Positions 25,110 to 33,035 are shown, numbered from the stretch's first letter. The stretch: 64,000 nt of DNA from Kineosporia aurantiaca JCM 3230 (GCA_000719025.1 JODP01000018.1:128683-192682), one strand, 5' to 3'. Program-made: numbers and translations. Notes: generated by a model not told the origin, from the letters alone.

Positions 25110-26258
25110 ATGAAGCGCAAGATGCTTTTCGCCGCTGCCCCGGCGGTGCTCGTGCTGGCCGCCACGGCCGCCTGTGGTGGCGGCAGCAGTGACTCCGGCT
25201 CCGCCTCGGCCGGCTCCGCGACCGGCGCCCTGGCCGCGGCCGGCTGCCCCTCGACGATCGCGATCCAGCTCAGCTGGTACCCCGAGGCCGAGTACGGCGG
25301 CATGTACAACATCATCGGGGCGAACGGCGACTTCGACTCCGGCTCGGGCGTCTACTCCGGCACCGTCGAGGGCGTGAAGGTCGAGGTCAAGGCCGGTGGG
25401 CCGCTGACCGGCAACCAGCAGGTGACCAGCCAGCTCTACACCGCCGACGACAGCGACACGCTGAACATCGGCCTGCTGGCTTCGGACGAGTCGATCCAGA
25501 ACTCGGCCAAGCAGCCGACCAAGGCCGTGATGAACTACTTCGACAAGGACCCGCAGGTGCTGGTCTTCGACCCGGCCACCTACGACTTCAAGAGCATCGC
25601 CGACATCGGCAAGACCGACGCCAAGGTGCTCTACTTCGAGGGCTCGACCTACATGGACTACCTGATCGGCTCCGGCCAGATCAAGCAGAGCCAGGTCGAC
25701 GGCTCCTACAGCGGCGGCCCGGACACCTTCATCGCCGACGGCGGCAAGGACGTGCAGTCCGGCCTGATCACCAGCGAGCCGTACAAGTACGAGAACGAGT
25801 ACGCGCAGTGGAAGAAGGCGATCGGCTCACTGCTGGTCTACGACTCGGGCTACCACAACTACGCCTCCGAACTGGCGATGGTGCCGGACCAGATCACCAA
25901 GTACTCCTCCTGCCTGAAGGCGTTCGTCCCGCTGGCCCAGAAGGCCACCGTCGACTACATGGCCGGTCCCACCGCGATCACCGACAAGATCGACGAGATG
26001 AACAAGGAGCTGAACAGCACCAGCCAGACCGACGCCGGGCTGGACGCCGCCGCGGTGAAGATGATGGCTGACAAGAAGCTGATCACCAACGACGCGAACG
26101 GCACGCTGGGCAACTTCGACGCCACCCGGATGCAGGACATGATCGACATCCTGCAGCCGATCTTCGCCAAGCAGAACAAGGCGATCAAGGACGGCCTCAA
26201 GCCGGCGGACCTCTACACCAACGAGTTCGTCGACCCGAGCATCGGCCTGCCCCAGTAG
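25110..26258 (+). CDS. ABC transporter substrate-binding lipoprotein (NMT1/THI5-like)
   Basis: 382 aa with AGGAGA correctly spaced before ATG 25110. The signal peptide MKRKMLFAAAPAVLVLAATA ends in the lipobox ATAAC; the mature protein starts with Cys and a Gly/Ser linker. The body begins IAIQLSWYPEAEYGGMYN, the opening of ThiY/NMT1-type periplasmic binding proteins (QLxWxPxAExxG), then VKAGGPLTGNQQV and DTLNIGLLASDESIQ. ThiY-like members bind pyrimidines, amines or sulfonates, so a small aromatic or heterocyclic ligand is possible but unproven. It should serve the ATPase and permease just upstream. Confidence 0.93.
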   Translation: MKRKMLFAAAPAVLVLAATAACGGGSSDSGSASAGSATGALAAAGCPSTIAIQLSWYPEAEYGGMYNIIGANGDFDSGSGVYSGTVEGVKVEVKAGGPLTGNQQVTSQLYTADDSDTLNIGLLASDESIQNSAKQPTKAVMNYFDKDPQVLVFDPATYDFKSIADIGKTDAKVLYFEGSTYMDYLIGSGQIKQSQVDGSYSGGPDTFIADGGKDVQSGLITSEPYKYENEYAQWKKAIGSLLVYDSGYHNYASELAMVPDQITKYSSCLKAFVPLAQKATVDYMAGPTAITDKIDEMNKELNSTSQTDAGLDAAAVKMMADKKLITNDANGTLGNFDATRMQDMIDILQPIFAKQNKAIKDGLKPADLYTNEFVDPSIGLPQ

Positions 26259-26269
26259 TTCTCGTACCA

Positions 26270-26307
26270 CCCTGGGCGGCCGGTCCGCTCACACCGGCCG
26301 CCCAGGG
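26270..26307 (+). terminator. Strong hairpin terminator of the importer operon
   Basis: CCCTGGGCGGCCGGT (26270-26284) and ACCGGCCGCCCAGGG (26293-26307) form a perfect 15-bp stem with an 8-base loop, 12 bases after the stop. There is no T tract, as is common in actinobacteria. The Rieske operon therefore needs its own promoter. Confidence 0.8.
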
Positions 26308-26399
26308 TCTCCACCGGCAAGGGACGCACACCCTGGCGACGCCCACCTCCTTCGGCATCAGCCGCTCGCAACGCTCCGCCCAACCCCACCCCTTCCCCC

Positions 26400-26499
26400 G
26401 TGATCATGGACTTCTTCCCCGGCGATCATGGACTTCTTTCCCCGTGATCATGGACTTCTTCTTCCCCCGTGATCATGCAGAACCGCCCCCGTGATCATG
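26400..26499 (+). repeat. 22-bp-period GTGATCATG array A
   Basis: GTGATCATG (one copy GCGATCATG) starts at 26400, 26422, 26444, 26469 and 26491, that is at steps of 22, 22, 25 and 22 bases. Three copies continue GACTTCTT, and C-rich sequence separates them. The 26.26-27.0 kb gap contains no gene; it holds this array, the terminator and the tandem repeats at 26671-26863. Confidence 0.85.
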
Positions 26500-26670
26500 C
26501 AGCGCCACATTGAGTCGCGCTATGTCCCACCCCAGCCGCTCGGAAGGCCCGGTCCCCAGCCCCTCCTCAAGCCGTTACTGGGGCACGGCGCGACAAGTGA
26601 CCCGGCTGCCGGACGGAGCAAAACGCAACCGCGAGCATCCTTCATTGGCCACCACCACCGCGTCCCGCCA

Positions 26671-26800
26671 CCCCACATCCCCGCCACCTTCGCGTCCCCG
26701 CCACCATCGCCGTCCCCTCGTCCCCACATCTCCGCCACTTTCGCGTCCCCGCCACCACCGCCGTCCCCTCGTCCCCACATCTCCGCCACTTTCGCGTCCC
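26671..26800. repeat. 51-bp tandem repeat, about 2.5 copies
   Basis: Units start at 26671, 26722 and 26773, each opening CCCCACATC(T/C)CCGCCAC and containing CGCGTCCCCGCCACC; the third is truncated. Three mismatches or fewer separate adjacent units. Open frames across it are Pro/Arg-rich and have no start signal, so I treat it as noncoding. Confidence 0.85.
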
Positions 26801-26863
26801 GCGTCCCCGCGTCCCCGCGTCCCCGCGTCCCCGCGTCCCCGCGTCCCCGCGTCCCCGCGTCCC
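26794..26863. repeat. 8-bp minisatellite GCGTCCCC
   Basis: Seven perfect tandem GCGTCCCC units are flanked on each side by a 7-base GCGTCCC unit, 70 bases in all, running on directly from the 51-bp repeat. Such arrays are prone to slip and may vary in copy number between strains. Confidence 0.9.
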
Positions 26864-26932
26864 TCGAGTGAACATCCCTCCCAACCGACGCCTGACCCAC
26901 GGCTCCGCTACCTAACCGAAACAAACGTCCTC

Positions 26933-26951
26933 TATTTTGGATACAAGATCC
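26933..26951 (+). promoter_or_regulatory. Promoter -10 and GntR operator, site 3 (Rieske operon)
   Basis: TATTTT (26933-26938) is a TANNNT -10 box. GGATACAAGATCC (26939-26951) follows immediately and is the same imperfect palindrome as site 2 (12 of 13 identical). Bound protein would cover the transcription start. The first gene begins 46 bases downstream. Confidence 0.6.
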
Positions 26952-26996
26952 CGCCGAGCGTCCCCGAGTGCCCGGCCGAGGAGCCCGAGGAGAACC

Positions 26997-28244
26997 ATGA
27001 GTCGCACCGTGCCCCTGGAACCGCACGTGATCGCGGAGGCCCGTCGCATCCTGTCCGACGTCGATCACGTCACCGACCCCGTCGCCACCGCCCGGCTCCT
27101 GCCCAGCGAGGTCTACACCAGTGAGACCTTCTGGCAGTTCGAGAAGGAGGCGATCTTCATGCGGGAGTGGCTGTGCATCGGCCACGTCGGCGAGGTTCCC
27201 GAACCCGGCGATCAGCTCCCGATGACCATTGTCGGCGAGCCGATCGTCATGCTCCGCGACACTTCCGGTGACATCCGGGTAATGTCCTCGGTCTGCCAGC
27301 ACCGCGGACACCCGATCTTCGGGGGCCTGGAGGAGGAGAAGCGCAAGGCCGAAGGCAGGGCCCTGACCTGTGTTTCGGCCAAGCGGATGGTCTGCCCGTA
27401 CCACAACTGGCAGTACACGCTGGACGGCAAACTGGTCGCCGCGCCCTCGATGACCGAGACGGTTCCGGTCAAGCAGCTGCGCGAGACCATCCAGTTGCCG
27501 CAGATCCGGCACGAGGTGTTCCACGGTCTGGTCTTCATCAACTTCGACGAGGATGCGGCGCCGCTCGCGCCGACCGTCGCTAAAATGGACGAGGAGCTGC
27601 GCACTTTCGGCATCGCCGACCTGGTGCCGCTGGCCCCGTTCGAGTTCCCGGACCAGCAGTGGAACTGGAAGATCCACCACGACAACGCTCTTGAGCCGTA
27701 CCACACCAGCTACGTGCACCGCGGGGTTCACGAGGCGGCGCCGGCCAAGAACGCCCGGTTCGTGACGTTCGACGAGGGTGACGGTCAGGTCATGCACCCG
27801 ACCTACCTGCTCGACGAGAACGCCGGGCTGGCTTCGACCGACGGCAAGCGGACCACCCAGATCATCCCCGGCCTGGGCGAGGAGCAGCGTAAGCGGGTGA
27901 TGTTCGCGTCCATCCCGCCGATCCTGTTCTCCATCCTGCAGCCGACTTTCGTGCAGCTGGCCTTCATCCACCCGAACGGGCCGGGCTCGATGAACCTGCG
28001 CCGGGTGAACCTCTATCCGAAGAGCGCGGTCGAGGAGCCCGGTTTCCACGAAGCCTACGAGAAGTTCATGGAGCGCAAGGCCCTGGCCATCCACCAGGAC
28101 GCGGTCACCACCGCCGCCGTCCAGCAGGGCCTGAAGTCGCGCTACGCGCCGCGGGGTCCGCTCTCCTGGATGGAATCCAACATCCCGCAGCTGAACACCT
28201 GGCTGCTGACCCGCTATCAGAAGGCGCTGGAGGAACTCGCGTGA
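26997..28244 (+). CDS. Rieske non-heme iron oxygenase, large subunit type
   Basis: 415 aa from ATG 26997, preceded by GAGGAGAA. The Rieske [2Fe-2S] site is C100-x-H102 and C133-x2-H136. The mononuclear iron site is N230-x2-E-x-YH236-x4-H241 with a probable third ligand Asp368. The family hydroxylates or demethylates aromatic or N-methylated small molecules using electrons from a reductase; none is encoded nearby. The spacing between the two Rieske halves is 30 residues, longer than the usual 15-20. Its TGA overlaps the GTG of the NTF2-like gene, which may act as a small subunit. Confidence 0.94.
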   Translation: MSRTVPLEPHVIAEARRILSDVDHVTDPVATARLLPSEVYTSETFWQFEKEAIFMREWLCIGHVGEVPEPGDQLPMTIVGEPIVMLRDTSGDIRVMSSVCQHRGHPIFGGLEEEKRKAEGRALTCVSAKRMVCPYHNWQYTLDGKLVAAPSMTETVPVKQLRETIQLPQIRHEVFHGLVFINFDEDAAPLAPTVAKMDEELRTFGIADLVPLAPFEFPDQQWNWKIHHDNALEPYHTSYVHRGVHEAAPAKNARFVTFDEGDGQVMHPTYLLDENAGLASTDGKRTTQIIPGLGEEQRKRVMFASIPPILFSILQPTFVQLAFIHPNGPGSMNLRRVNLYPKSAVEEPGFHEAYEKFMERKALAIHQDAVTTAAVQQGLKSRYAPRGPLSWMESNIPQLNTWLLTRYQKALEELA

Positions 28245-28744
28245 GCGACCTGAACGCTCAGCTGGAAGCCGTCCTCAAACGGCTCGACGCGCTGGAGTCG
28301 GAAAAGGCGATCGAGGGGCTGATGGTCAGCTACATGGCCGCCACCGACGCCGAGTCCGGCAAGGGCGAGAAGGTTGCCGCGCTGTTCACCGAGGACGGCT
28401 CGTGGGAGAGCATCGGCCCGAACGGCAACCCGGGCTGGGCCGCCACCGGGCACCCGGCCCTGATCACGAAGTTCGACCGCAACGTCGAGCGGATGCCGTT
28501 CAGCGCGCACTTCGTCACCAACACCGCCATACAGATCGACGGTGACACCGCGACCGGGCAGTTCATGTATTTCCAGGCCTGCACCTACCGGGGTGACCAG
28601 CCGCTGTGGATCGCCGGCAAGTACTTCAACGACTTCCGCCGGGTCGACGGCCAGTGGCTGCTCTCGTACATGCGGGTGCACAACTTCTTCACCACGCCCT
28701 TTGATCAGGGCTGGGTGAAGGTTCCGCACATGAAGACCCCCTGA
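28241..28744 (+). CDS. NTF2/SnoaL-like protein, possible oxygenase partner
   Basis: 167 aa from GTG 28241. A short N-terminal helix (LNAQLEAVLKRLDALESEKAIEGL) precedes the cone-shaped SnoaL-like fold (ALFTEDGSWESIGP; FSAHFVTNTAIQIDGDTATGQFM; YFNDFRRVDGQWLLSYMRVHNFF). Beta subunits of ring-hydroxylating dioxygenases have this fold, and the gene overlaps the Rieske gene, so it may be a small subunit or an isomerase acting on the product. Catalytic residues cannot be assigned. Confidence 0.85.
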   Translation: MSDLNAQLEAVLKRLDALESEKAIEGLMVSYMAATDAESGKGEKVAALFTEDGSWESIGPNGNPGWAATGHPALITKFDRNVERMPFSAHFVTNTAIQIDGDTATGQFMYFQACTYRGDQPLWIAGKYFNDFRRVDGQWLLSYMRVHNFFTTPFDQGWVKVPHMKTP

Positions 28745-28758
28745 AACTGGAGAACCCG

Positions 28759-29070
28759 ATGTACCGGCACCAGATCATGCGGAACCTGAAGTTCGGCACC
28801 CTGCCGAAGTTCATGGAGCTGCAGAAGAAGAAGAACGAGCTGCTCACCGGGGCCGGGCTGACCCCGTACGACGTCTGGGCCCCGGCCTTCGGCGGGCTGC
28901 ATCACATGGTGATCGAGGCGCAGTTCGAGTCGATGGCCGCGTTCGAGGCCGAGCACCTGGCTCAGAAGAAGCTCGAGGGCATGGCCGCGCTGAACGCTGA
29001 GCAGCTGGAGTACGTGATCGAGGGCTCGGCCGAGGACAGGTTCCAGCGGCTGGGCCACGCCGCCCGATGA
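28759..29070 (+). CDS. NIPSNAP/dimeric alpha-beta-barrel-like small protein
   Basis: 103 aa. MYRHQIMRNLKFGTLPKFMELQKKKNELL, YDVWAPAFGGLHHMVIEAQFESMAAFEAE and the following helix suggest a ferredoxin-like alpha+beta barrel of the NIPSNAP or EthD type. These are often accessory proteins in oxidative degradation, sometimes monooxygenases or heme-binding. ACTGGAG-type purines precede the ATG. Its stop overlaps the next ATG (ATGA at 29067). Confidence 0.65.
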   Translation: MYRHQIMRNLKFGTLPKFMELQKKKNELLTGAGLTPYDVWAPAFGGLHHMVIEAQFESMAAFEAEHLAQKKLEGMAALNAEQLEYVIEGSAEDRFQRLGHAAR

Positions 29071-29867
29071 GCACCTTTGGGGACGCCCCGGCGCTGCGCC
29101 ACCCTGCGCAGGCGACCACGCTGCCGGGTTTCCCGCCCGGGGTGGAGCCGGGGCAGGTGCTGAAGGAACAGCCTTGGTACAAGTGGCACGCCCCCTACGA
29201 CGAGATCCGCTCGGTGCAGACCGATCGGCTCGGCACCGTGCAGGACCTGATCGCGCTGGCCCTGGACGCGGCCCGGCCGGGCCCGCTGAAGGCCGTCAGC
29301 ATCTGTTCCGGTCAGGCCCGGGACCTGCTGCCGATGCTGATCAACCACCCGCGCGGGCACGACGTGGCGGTGCGGATGATCGAGCTGGAGCCGCTGAACG
29401 CCTCGTTCCTCTACGGGGCGCTGGGCAGCACCGATCTGACTGATGTCGAGGTGGTCGTGGCCGACGCCGGGCTGACCGATGCGTACCTGGGCGCGGTACC
29501 GGCCGACCTGGTACTGGTCACCGGCCCGTTCGCCAATATCGGCGCGGACGACCTGCAGCGCACCGTGCGGATGCTGCCGCAGTTGTGCGCCCCTGGCGCG
29601 GTCGTGGTCTGGTCCACCTACGGGGCCGGGCTGTCCGAGCTGGACGCGTTGCTAGCGGCTTTCGGGGCAACCGGGTTCACCGAGATGACGCTGGTCAAGC
29701 CCGGTTCCGTGGACAGTTCGCAGCCCTCCGCGGTGATCGCCACGGGTGATGAGGACCTGGACGGTGAGCTGTTCGAGGGTGGGGAGTTCGCGGCTGGGGC
29801 GCATCGCTTCGAGGGCACGCCGCTCGACCTGGTTCCGGGCGAACGTCTGTTCACCTTCCGCCTCTGA
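29067..29867 (+). CDS. SAM-dependent methyltransferase-like protein
   Basis: 266 aa. A Rossmann-like core is visible: AVSICSGQARDLLPML (glycine-poor motif I), VRMIELEPLNASFL (acidic end of strand 2), VEVVVADAGLTDAYL, ADLVLVTGPFANI and VVVWSTYGAG. The C-terminal 60 residues are acidic and less typical. It could methylate the pathway product or a precursor, or have lost that activity, because motif I lacks the usual GxGxG. Last gene of the Rieske operon; array B begins 9 bases after its stop. Confidence 0.7.
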   Translation: MSTFGDAPALRHPAQATTLPGFPPGVEPGQVLKEQPWYKWHAPYDEIRSVQTDRLGTVQDLIALALDAARPGPLKAVSICSGQARDLLPMLINHPRGHDVAVRMIELEPLNASFLYGALGSTDLTDVEVVVADAGLTDAYLGAVPADLVLVTGPFANIGADDLQRTVRMLPQLCAPGAVVVWSTYGAGLSELDALLAAFGATGFTEMTLVKPGSVDSSQPSAVIATGDEDLDGELFEGGEFAAGAHRFEGTPLDLVPGERLFTFRL

Positions 29868-29875
29868 ACCCGTTT

Positions 29876-29999
29876 GTGATCATGCAGTTCCGGGCGGTTG
29901 TGCATGATCACGAGGGCGGTTCTGCATGATCACGGGGGAGAAAGTCCATGATCACGGGGAAAGAAGTCCATGATCACGAGGGAAGAAGTCCATGATCAC
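29876..29999 (-). repeat. 22-bp-period GTGATCATG array B (mostly inverted)
   Basis: One forward GTGATCATG at 29876 is followed by five CATGATCAC copies at 29903, 29925, 29947, 29969 and 29991, exactly 22 bases apart. The forward copy and the first inverted copy form a hairpin (TGATCATGCA / TGCATGATCA). The 29.87-30.1 kb gap holds no gene. Orientation is opposite to array A, on the far side of the Rieske operon. Confidence 0.85.
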
Positions 30000-30102
30000 G
30001 GGAGGGGTGGGGGGAACAGGGGGTGGGACGAGTGCATCGTCACGGACGGGGGTTTTCAGTTTTTGCTTGTTTCTGCCCGTTGACGGGGGTTATCTGAACA
30101 GT

Positions 30103-31017
30103 GTGCTGCCTGTCGTCGTCCTGGCGCTGGCCGCCGCCGCGCTCTACGCGGTGTCCGACTTCCTGGAACAACGGGTAGCCCACCGCACCGCTGTGGAGCT
30201 CAGCGGCCGCGACCACGCGCGCGTACTTTCCGGAGTGCGCGCGGTCGCCCTGTTGTTGCTGCGCAACCGGATCTGGATTCTCGGCTGGTTCGTCGGCACG
30301 GTCGCCTACCTGGTCCAGGCGGCCGCCCTGCACCTCGGCTCGATCGCCGTGGTCCAGGCCCTGCAGGTGACCACGCTGCTGTTCACCCTGCCGCTCTCGA
30401 CGATCGGCACCACGCTCCGGCCGCGTCTGGTCGACTACCTCGCCGGCGGCGCGGTCTGCCTGGGGCTGGGCCTGTTCCTCTTCGCCCGGGGCGTGCACGA
30501 CGCTGACGCCCAGCCCTACCGCTACCGCCTGATGGCCCTGGTGTTCTGCGCCTCCGGGGCGATCGTGCTGCTCTGCCTGGCCGCGATCCGCCAGCCGGCC
30601 GAGGGCACGCTGCGGGCCACGCTGCTCGCCGTGGCCGCCGGCATTGCCTTCGCCACCAGCGCAACCATGGTCAAGCTGACCACCGCGCTGCTGGCCGACA
30701 ACGGTCCGGGCCCGACCGCGCGGGACTGGCCCGGCTACACCCTGGCCGCCTTCGCGATCGCCAGCGTGGTGCTCCAGCAGGCCGCGTTCGCCGCCGGGAA
30801 ACTGCCCCTCGCGACCACCGCGATCAGCGTGACCAATCCGCTGTGCGGCACGCTGATCGCCGTCCTGGCCTTCGACGAGCGCCTTCCGAGCGATCCGGGC
30901 CGCTTGGCGTTGTTCGCCTTCTCCGCCGCGCTCGTGGTCGTAGGTCTGACCGTGCTACCCCGCTCCCCCCTGTTGTCGGGTGGCGAAGCGCTTCCGGAGT
31001 TGGAGGTACACCGGTGA
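30103..31017 (+). CDS. DMT-superfamily (EamA-like) transporter
   Basis: 304 aa from GTG 30103, chosen because earlier in-frame ATGs lie in the repeat array. About nine membrane spans are visible (VVVLALAAAALYAVSDF; IWILGWFVGTVAYLVQAAAL; LAGGAVCLGLGLFLFA; MALVFCASGAIVLLCLAAI; FAIASVVLQQAAFAAG; RLALFAFSAALVVVGLTVLP). Drug/metabolite exporters of this type move small molecules in exchange for protons; substrate unknown. Its TGA overlaps the GTG of the PAP2/acyltransferase gene (GTGA, 31014-31017), suggesting a linked lipid-related role. Confidence 0.85.
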   Translation: MLPVVVLALAAAALYAVSDFLEQRVAHRTAVELSGRDHARVLSGVRAVALLLLRNRIWILGWFVGTVAYLVQAAALHLGSIAVVQALQVTTLLFTLPLSTIGTTLRPRLVDYLAGGAVCLGLGLFLFARGVHDADAQPYRYRLMALVFCASGAIVLLCLAAIRQPAEGTLRATLLAVAAGIAFATSATMVKLTTALLADNGPGPTARDWPGYTLAAFAIASVVLQQAAFAAGKLPLATTAISVTNPLCGTLIAVLAFDERLPSDPGRLALFAFSAALVVVGLTVLPRSPLLSGGEALPELEVHR

Positions 31018-33035
31018 CCTCGAGTACCGGCGCCGTAAAGCGTCCTTCATTGGTGATCGAGCTTCTGATCGGTCTCGCCACGTTCGCGGTGTACCTCCTG
31101 GTCGAGTCGGCCGGTGGAGTCGGCCGGCAGACCGCCGCCCTGGCCAACGGTGAATGGATCTTCCGCACCGAGCGCGCTCTGCACCTGGACGTCGAGCTGT
31201 CCGCCAATCGCTGGCTCGACCGGCACGATCTGATCCGAGTGCTGTTCAACTACGAGTACGGCACGACCTACGCGATTGTCGCCTTCGGTCTGCTGTTCTG
31301 GATGCTCTGGAAGCGCCCGGACGAATACCGCCGGGCCCGCAGCAGTTTCGTGACGCTGAACCTGATCGCCTTCGCCTGCTTCTGGCTGTACCCGGTGATG
31401 CCACCCCGGCTGCTGCCCGGGCACGGCTTCATCGACACGGTGACCAGCGGCAACACGGTCGGGTCGTGGGGCACGCCGTTGATCTCGGACGCCAACCAGC
31501 TCGCCGCGATGCCCTCCCTGCACGTGGCCTGGGCGCTGTGGGTGAGCGTGGTGCTGGCCCGGCTCTCCAGCCGGCGGTTGGTGCAGGTGATCAGCGCGTT
31601 CCACGTTGCCCTCACTCTGGCCGTGGTGCTGACCACGGCGAATCACTACCTGCTGGACGCGGTTGGGGCGGCGGTGCTGGTGCTTCTTGCGGTGTCGCTG
31701 CCTTATCGCATCGGCTCTCAGGACGAGCCGGTGCCGGCGGCGGACGCGTTCTTTCTGCGGATCGAATCGCCCGCGTGGCCGCAGCAGGTCGGCGGGGTGG
31801 TGCCGCTGGACACCTCGGACGGTCCGCTGTCCCGTGCGCGGGTCGTCGAGGTGGTGCAGAACGAGCTGCACCGGCTTCCGCGGTTCCGGCAGGTGCTGCA
31901 CCAACCGGAATCCCGCTGGGCCCGGACCCGTTGGCGGGAGGCGGACGGGCTGGACTGGGACTGGCACGTCCCGCTGGTCGATCTCGCCCGGCCGGACGGC
32001 ACCCCGGGTGGTCAGGCCGCGTTCGATCGGCTGGTGGCCGACCTGGCCGGGACCGAACTGCCGCGCGAACGGCCGCTCTGGCGGCTCGTCGTGGTGCAGG
32101 GAGTCGAGCCGGACCGGGCCGCGGTGGTGCTGATCGTGCATCACGTGGTTGCGGACGGGATCGGAACGGTTGCCCAGGCGCTGCACCTGTTGCGGCCGGT
32201 GCTGCCGGATCCGTTCGCCGGGGCGGGTTCTCGAGGGCCCGGGTGGCTGGCCAGAGGGGTTGGGGTGGTGGTCGGGCTGGGTCAGCTGGCCACCGACGGT
32301 ACGGCTCCTCAATTGGGGACGCTTGAACCTCCCGTTTCCGACGACGAAGTGATCACCCTCAGCGCCGCCCGGAAGTTCCGCCGGGTGACCGTCCCCCTCA
32401 CGGACGTCCGTTCGATTGCCCGTTCGCATCAGGCCCGGGTGAGCGACGTGCTGATGTGCGCGGTGGCCGGAGGGCTGGCGCGGCTCGAGCTGCCGGGCAA
32501 CCCCGAGCGGTTCCGGGTGGCGGTGCCGCTGATGGTCCGCGAGCCCGGCGCCGCCGCCGAGGGAAACGTGACCGCAGCCGTCATGATCGACCTGCCGATA
32601 GCGTCCCTCATCGAAACCGACCGTTTGAAGATCATTTCCCGTCGAAGTGCCCGGCTCCGCACTCCCACCCGGGCCCTGGCGTCGCGCTGGGTGATGGCGA
32701 GCGTCGGCGGGCTGATGCCGGTGCCGCTGCACGGCTGGTTCGCCCGCACGGTCTACGGGTCCCGGTATTTCAACGGCATCGTCTCGAACATGCCCGGCCC
32801 GTCGGTGCAGCTCAGCCTGGCCGGAGCGCCGGTGGTGGCCGCCTATCCGCTGCTTCCGCTGGCGCCGGGCACGCCCCTGGTGGTCGGCACCCTGGGCTGG
32901 AACGGCGAGCTGTGCATCTCGGTGACCACCGGCGACCGTCTGCTGGCGGACACCGACGAACTGATCGCCGGAATCCACGCCACGCTGAACGAGCTGGGGG
33001 TCTCGGAGAAGGTCAGGGACGAGGCGGCGTCGTAA
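31014..33035 (+). CDS. PAP2-type phosphatase / wax ester synthase-DGAT fusion
   Basis: 673 aa from GTG 31014. Residues about 15-235 are a membrane PAP2 domain with the PSLHVAWA motif (about 167-174) and TTANHYLLDAVG (His211, Asp215). Residues about 240-660 are a WS/DGAT condensation domain with the catalytic HHVVADG at 376-382 and the later SNMPGPSVQL motif. One half could dephosphorylate phosphatidate to diacylglycerol, the other could acylate it or a fatty alcohol. It may thus channel to storage or envelope lipid. The C-terminus overlaps the end of the convergent PucR gene by 23 bases. Confidence 0.9.
   Translation: MTSSTGAVKRPSLVIELLIGLATFAVYLLVESAGGVGRQTAALANGEWIFRTERALHLDVELSANRWLDRHDLIRVLFNYEYGTTYAIVAFGLLFWMLWKRPDEYRRARSSFVTLNLIAFACFWLYPVMPPRLLPGHGFIDTVTSGNTVGSWGTPLISDANQLAAMPSLHVAWALWVSVVLARLSSRRLVQVISAFHVALTLAVVLTTANHYLLDAVGAAVLVLLAVSLPYRIGSQDEPVPAADAFFLRIESPAWPQQVGGVVPLDTSDGPLSRARVVEVVQNELHRLPRFRQVLHQPESRWARTRWREADGLDWDWHVPLVDLARPDGTPGGQAAFDRLVADLAGTELPRERPLWRLVVVQGVEPDRAAVVLIVHHVVADGIGTVAQALHLLRPVLPDPFAGAGSRGPGWLARGVGVVVGLGQLATDGTAPQLGTLEPPVSDDEVITLSAARKFRRVTVPLTDVRSIARSHQARVSDVLMCAVAGGLARLELPGNPERFRVAVPLMVREPGAAAEGNVTAAVMIDLPIASLIETDRLKIISRRSARLRTPTRALASRWVMASVGGLMPVPLHGWFARTVYGSRYFNGIVSNMPGPSVQLSLAGAPVVAAYPLLPLAPGTPLVVGTLGWNGELCISVTTGDRLLADTDELIAGIHATLNELGVSEKVRDEAAS

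Noticed and set aside
26491..27124. Plus- and minus-strand ORFs across the tandem repeats
   Set aside because: Composition is pure repeat (RPRVPAS, GTRGRGDA); there is no ribosome site and the frames run into the operator and Rieske start.
29992..30102. ATG at 29992 as start of the DMT transporter
   Set aside because: It lies in the last repeat unit and adds a Gly/Thr-rich N-terminus unlike the family; GTG 30103 starts just before the first membrane helix.
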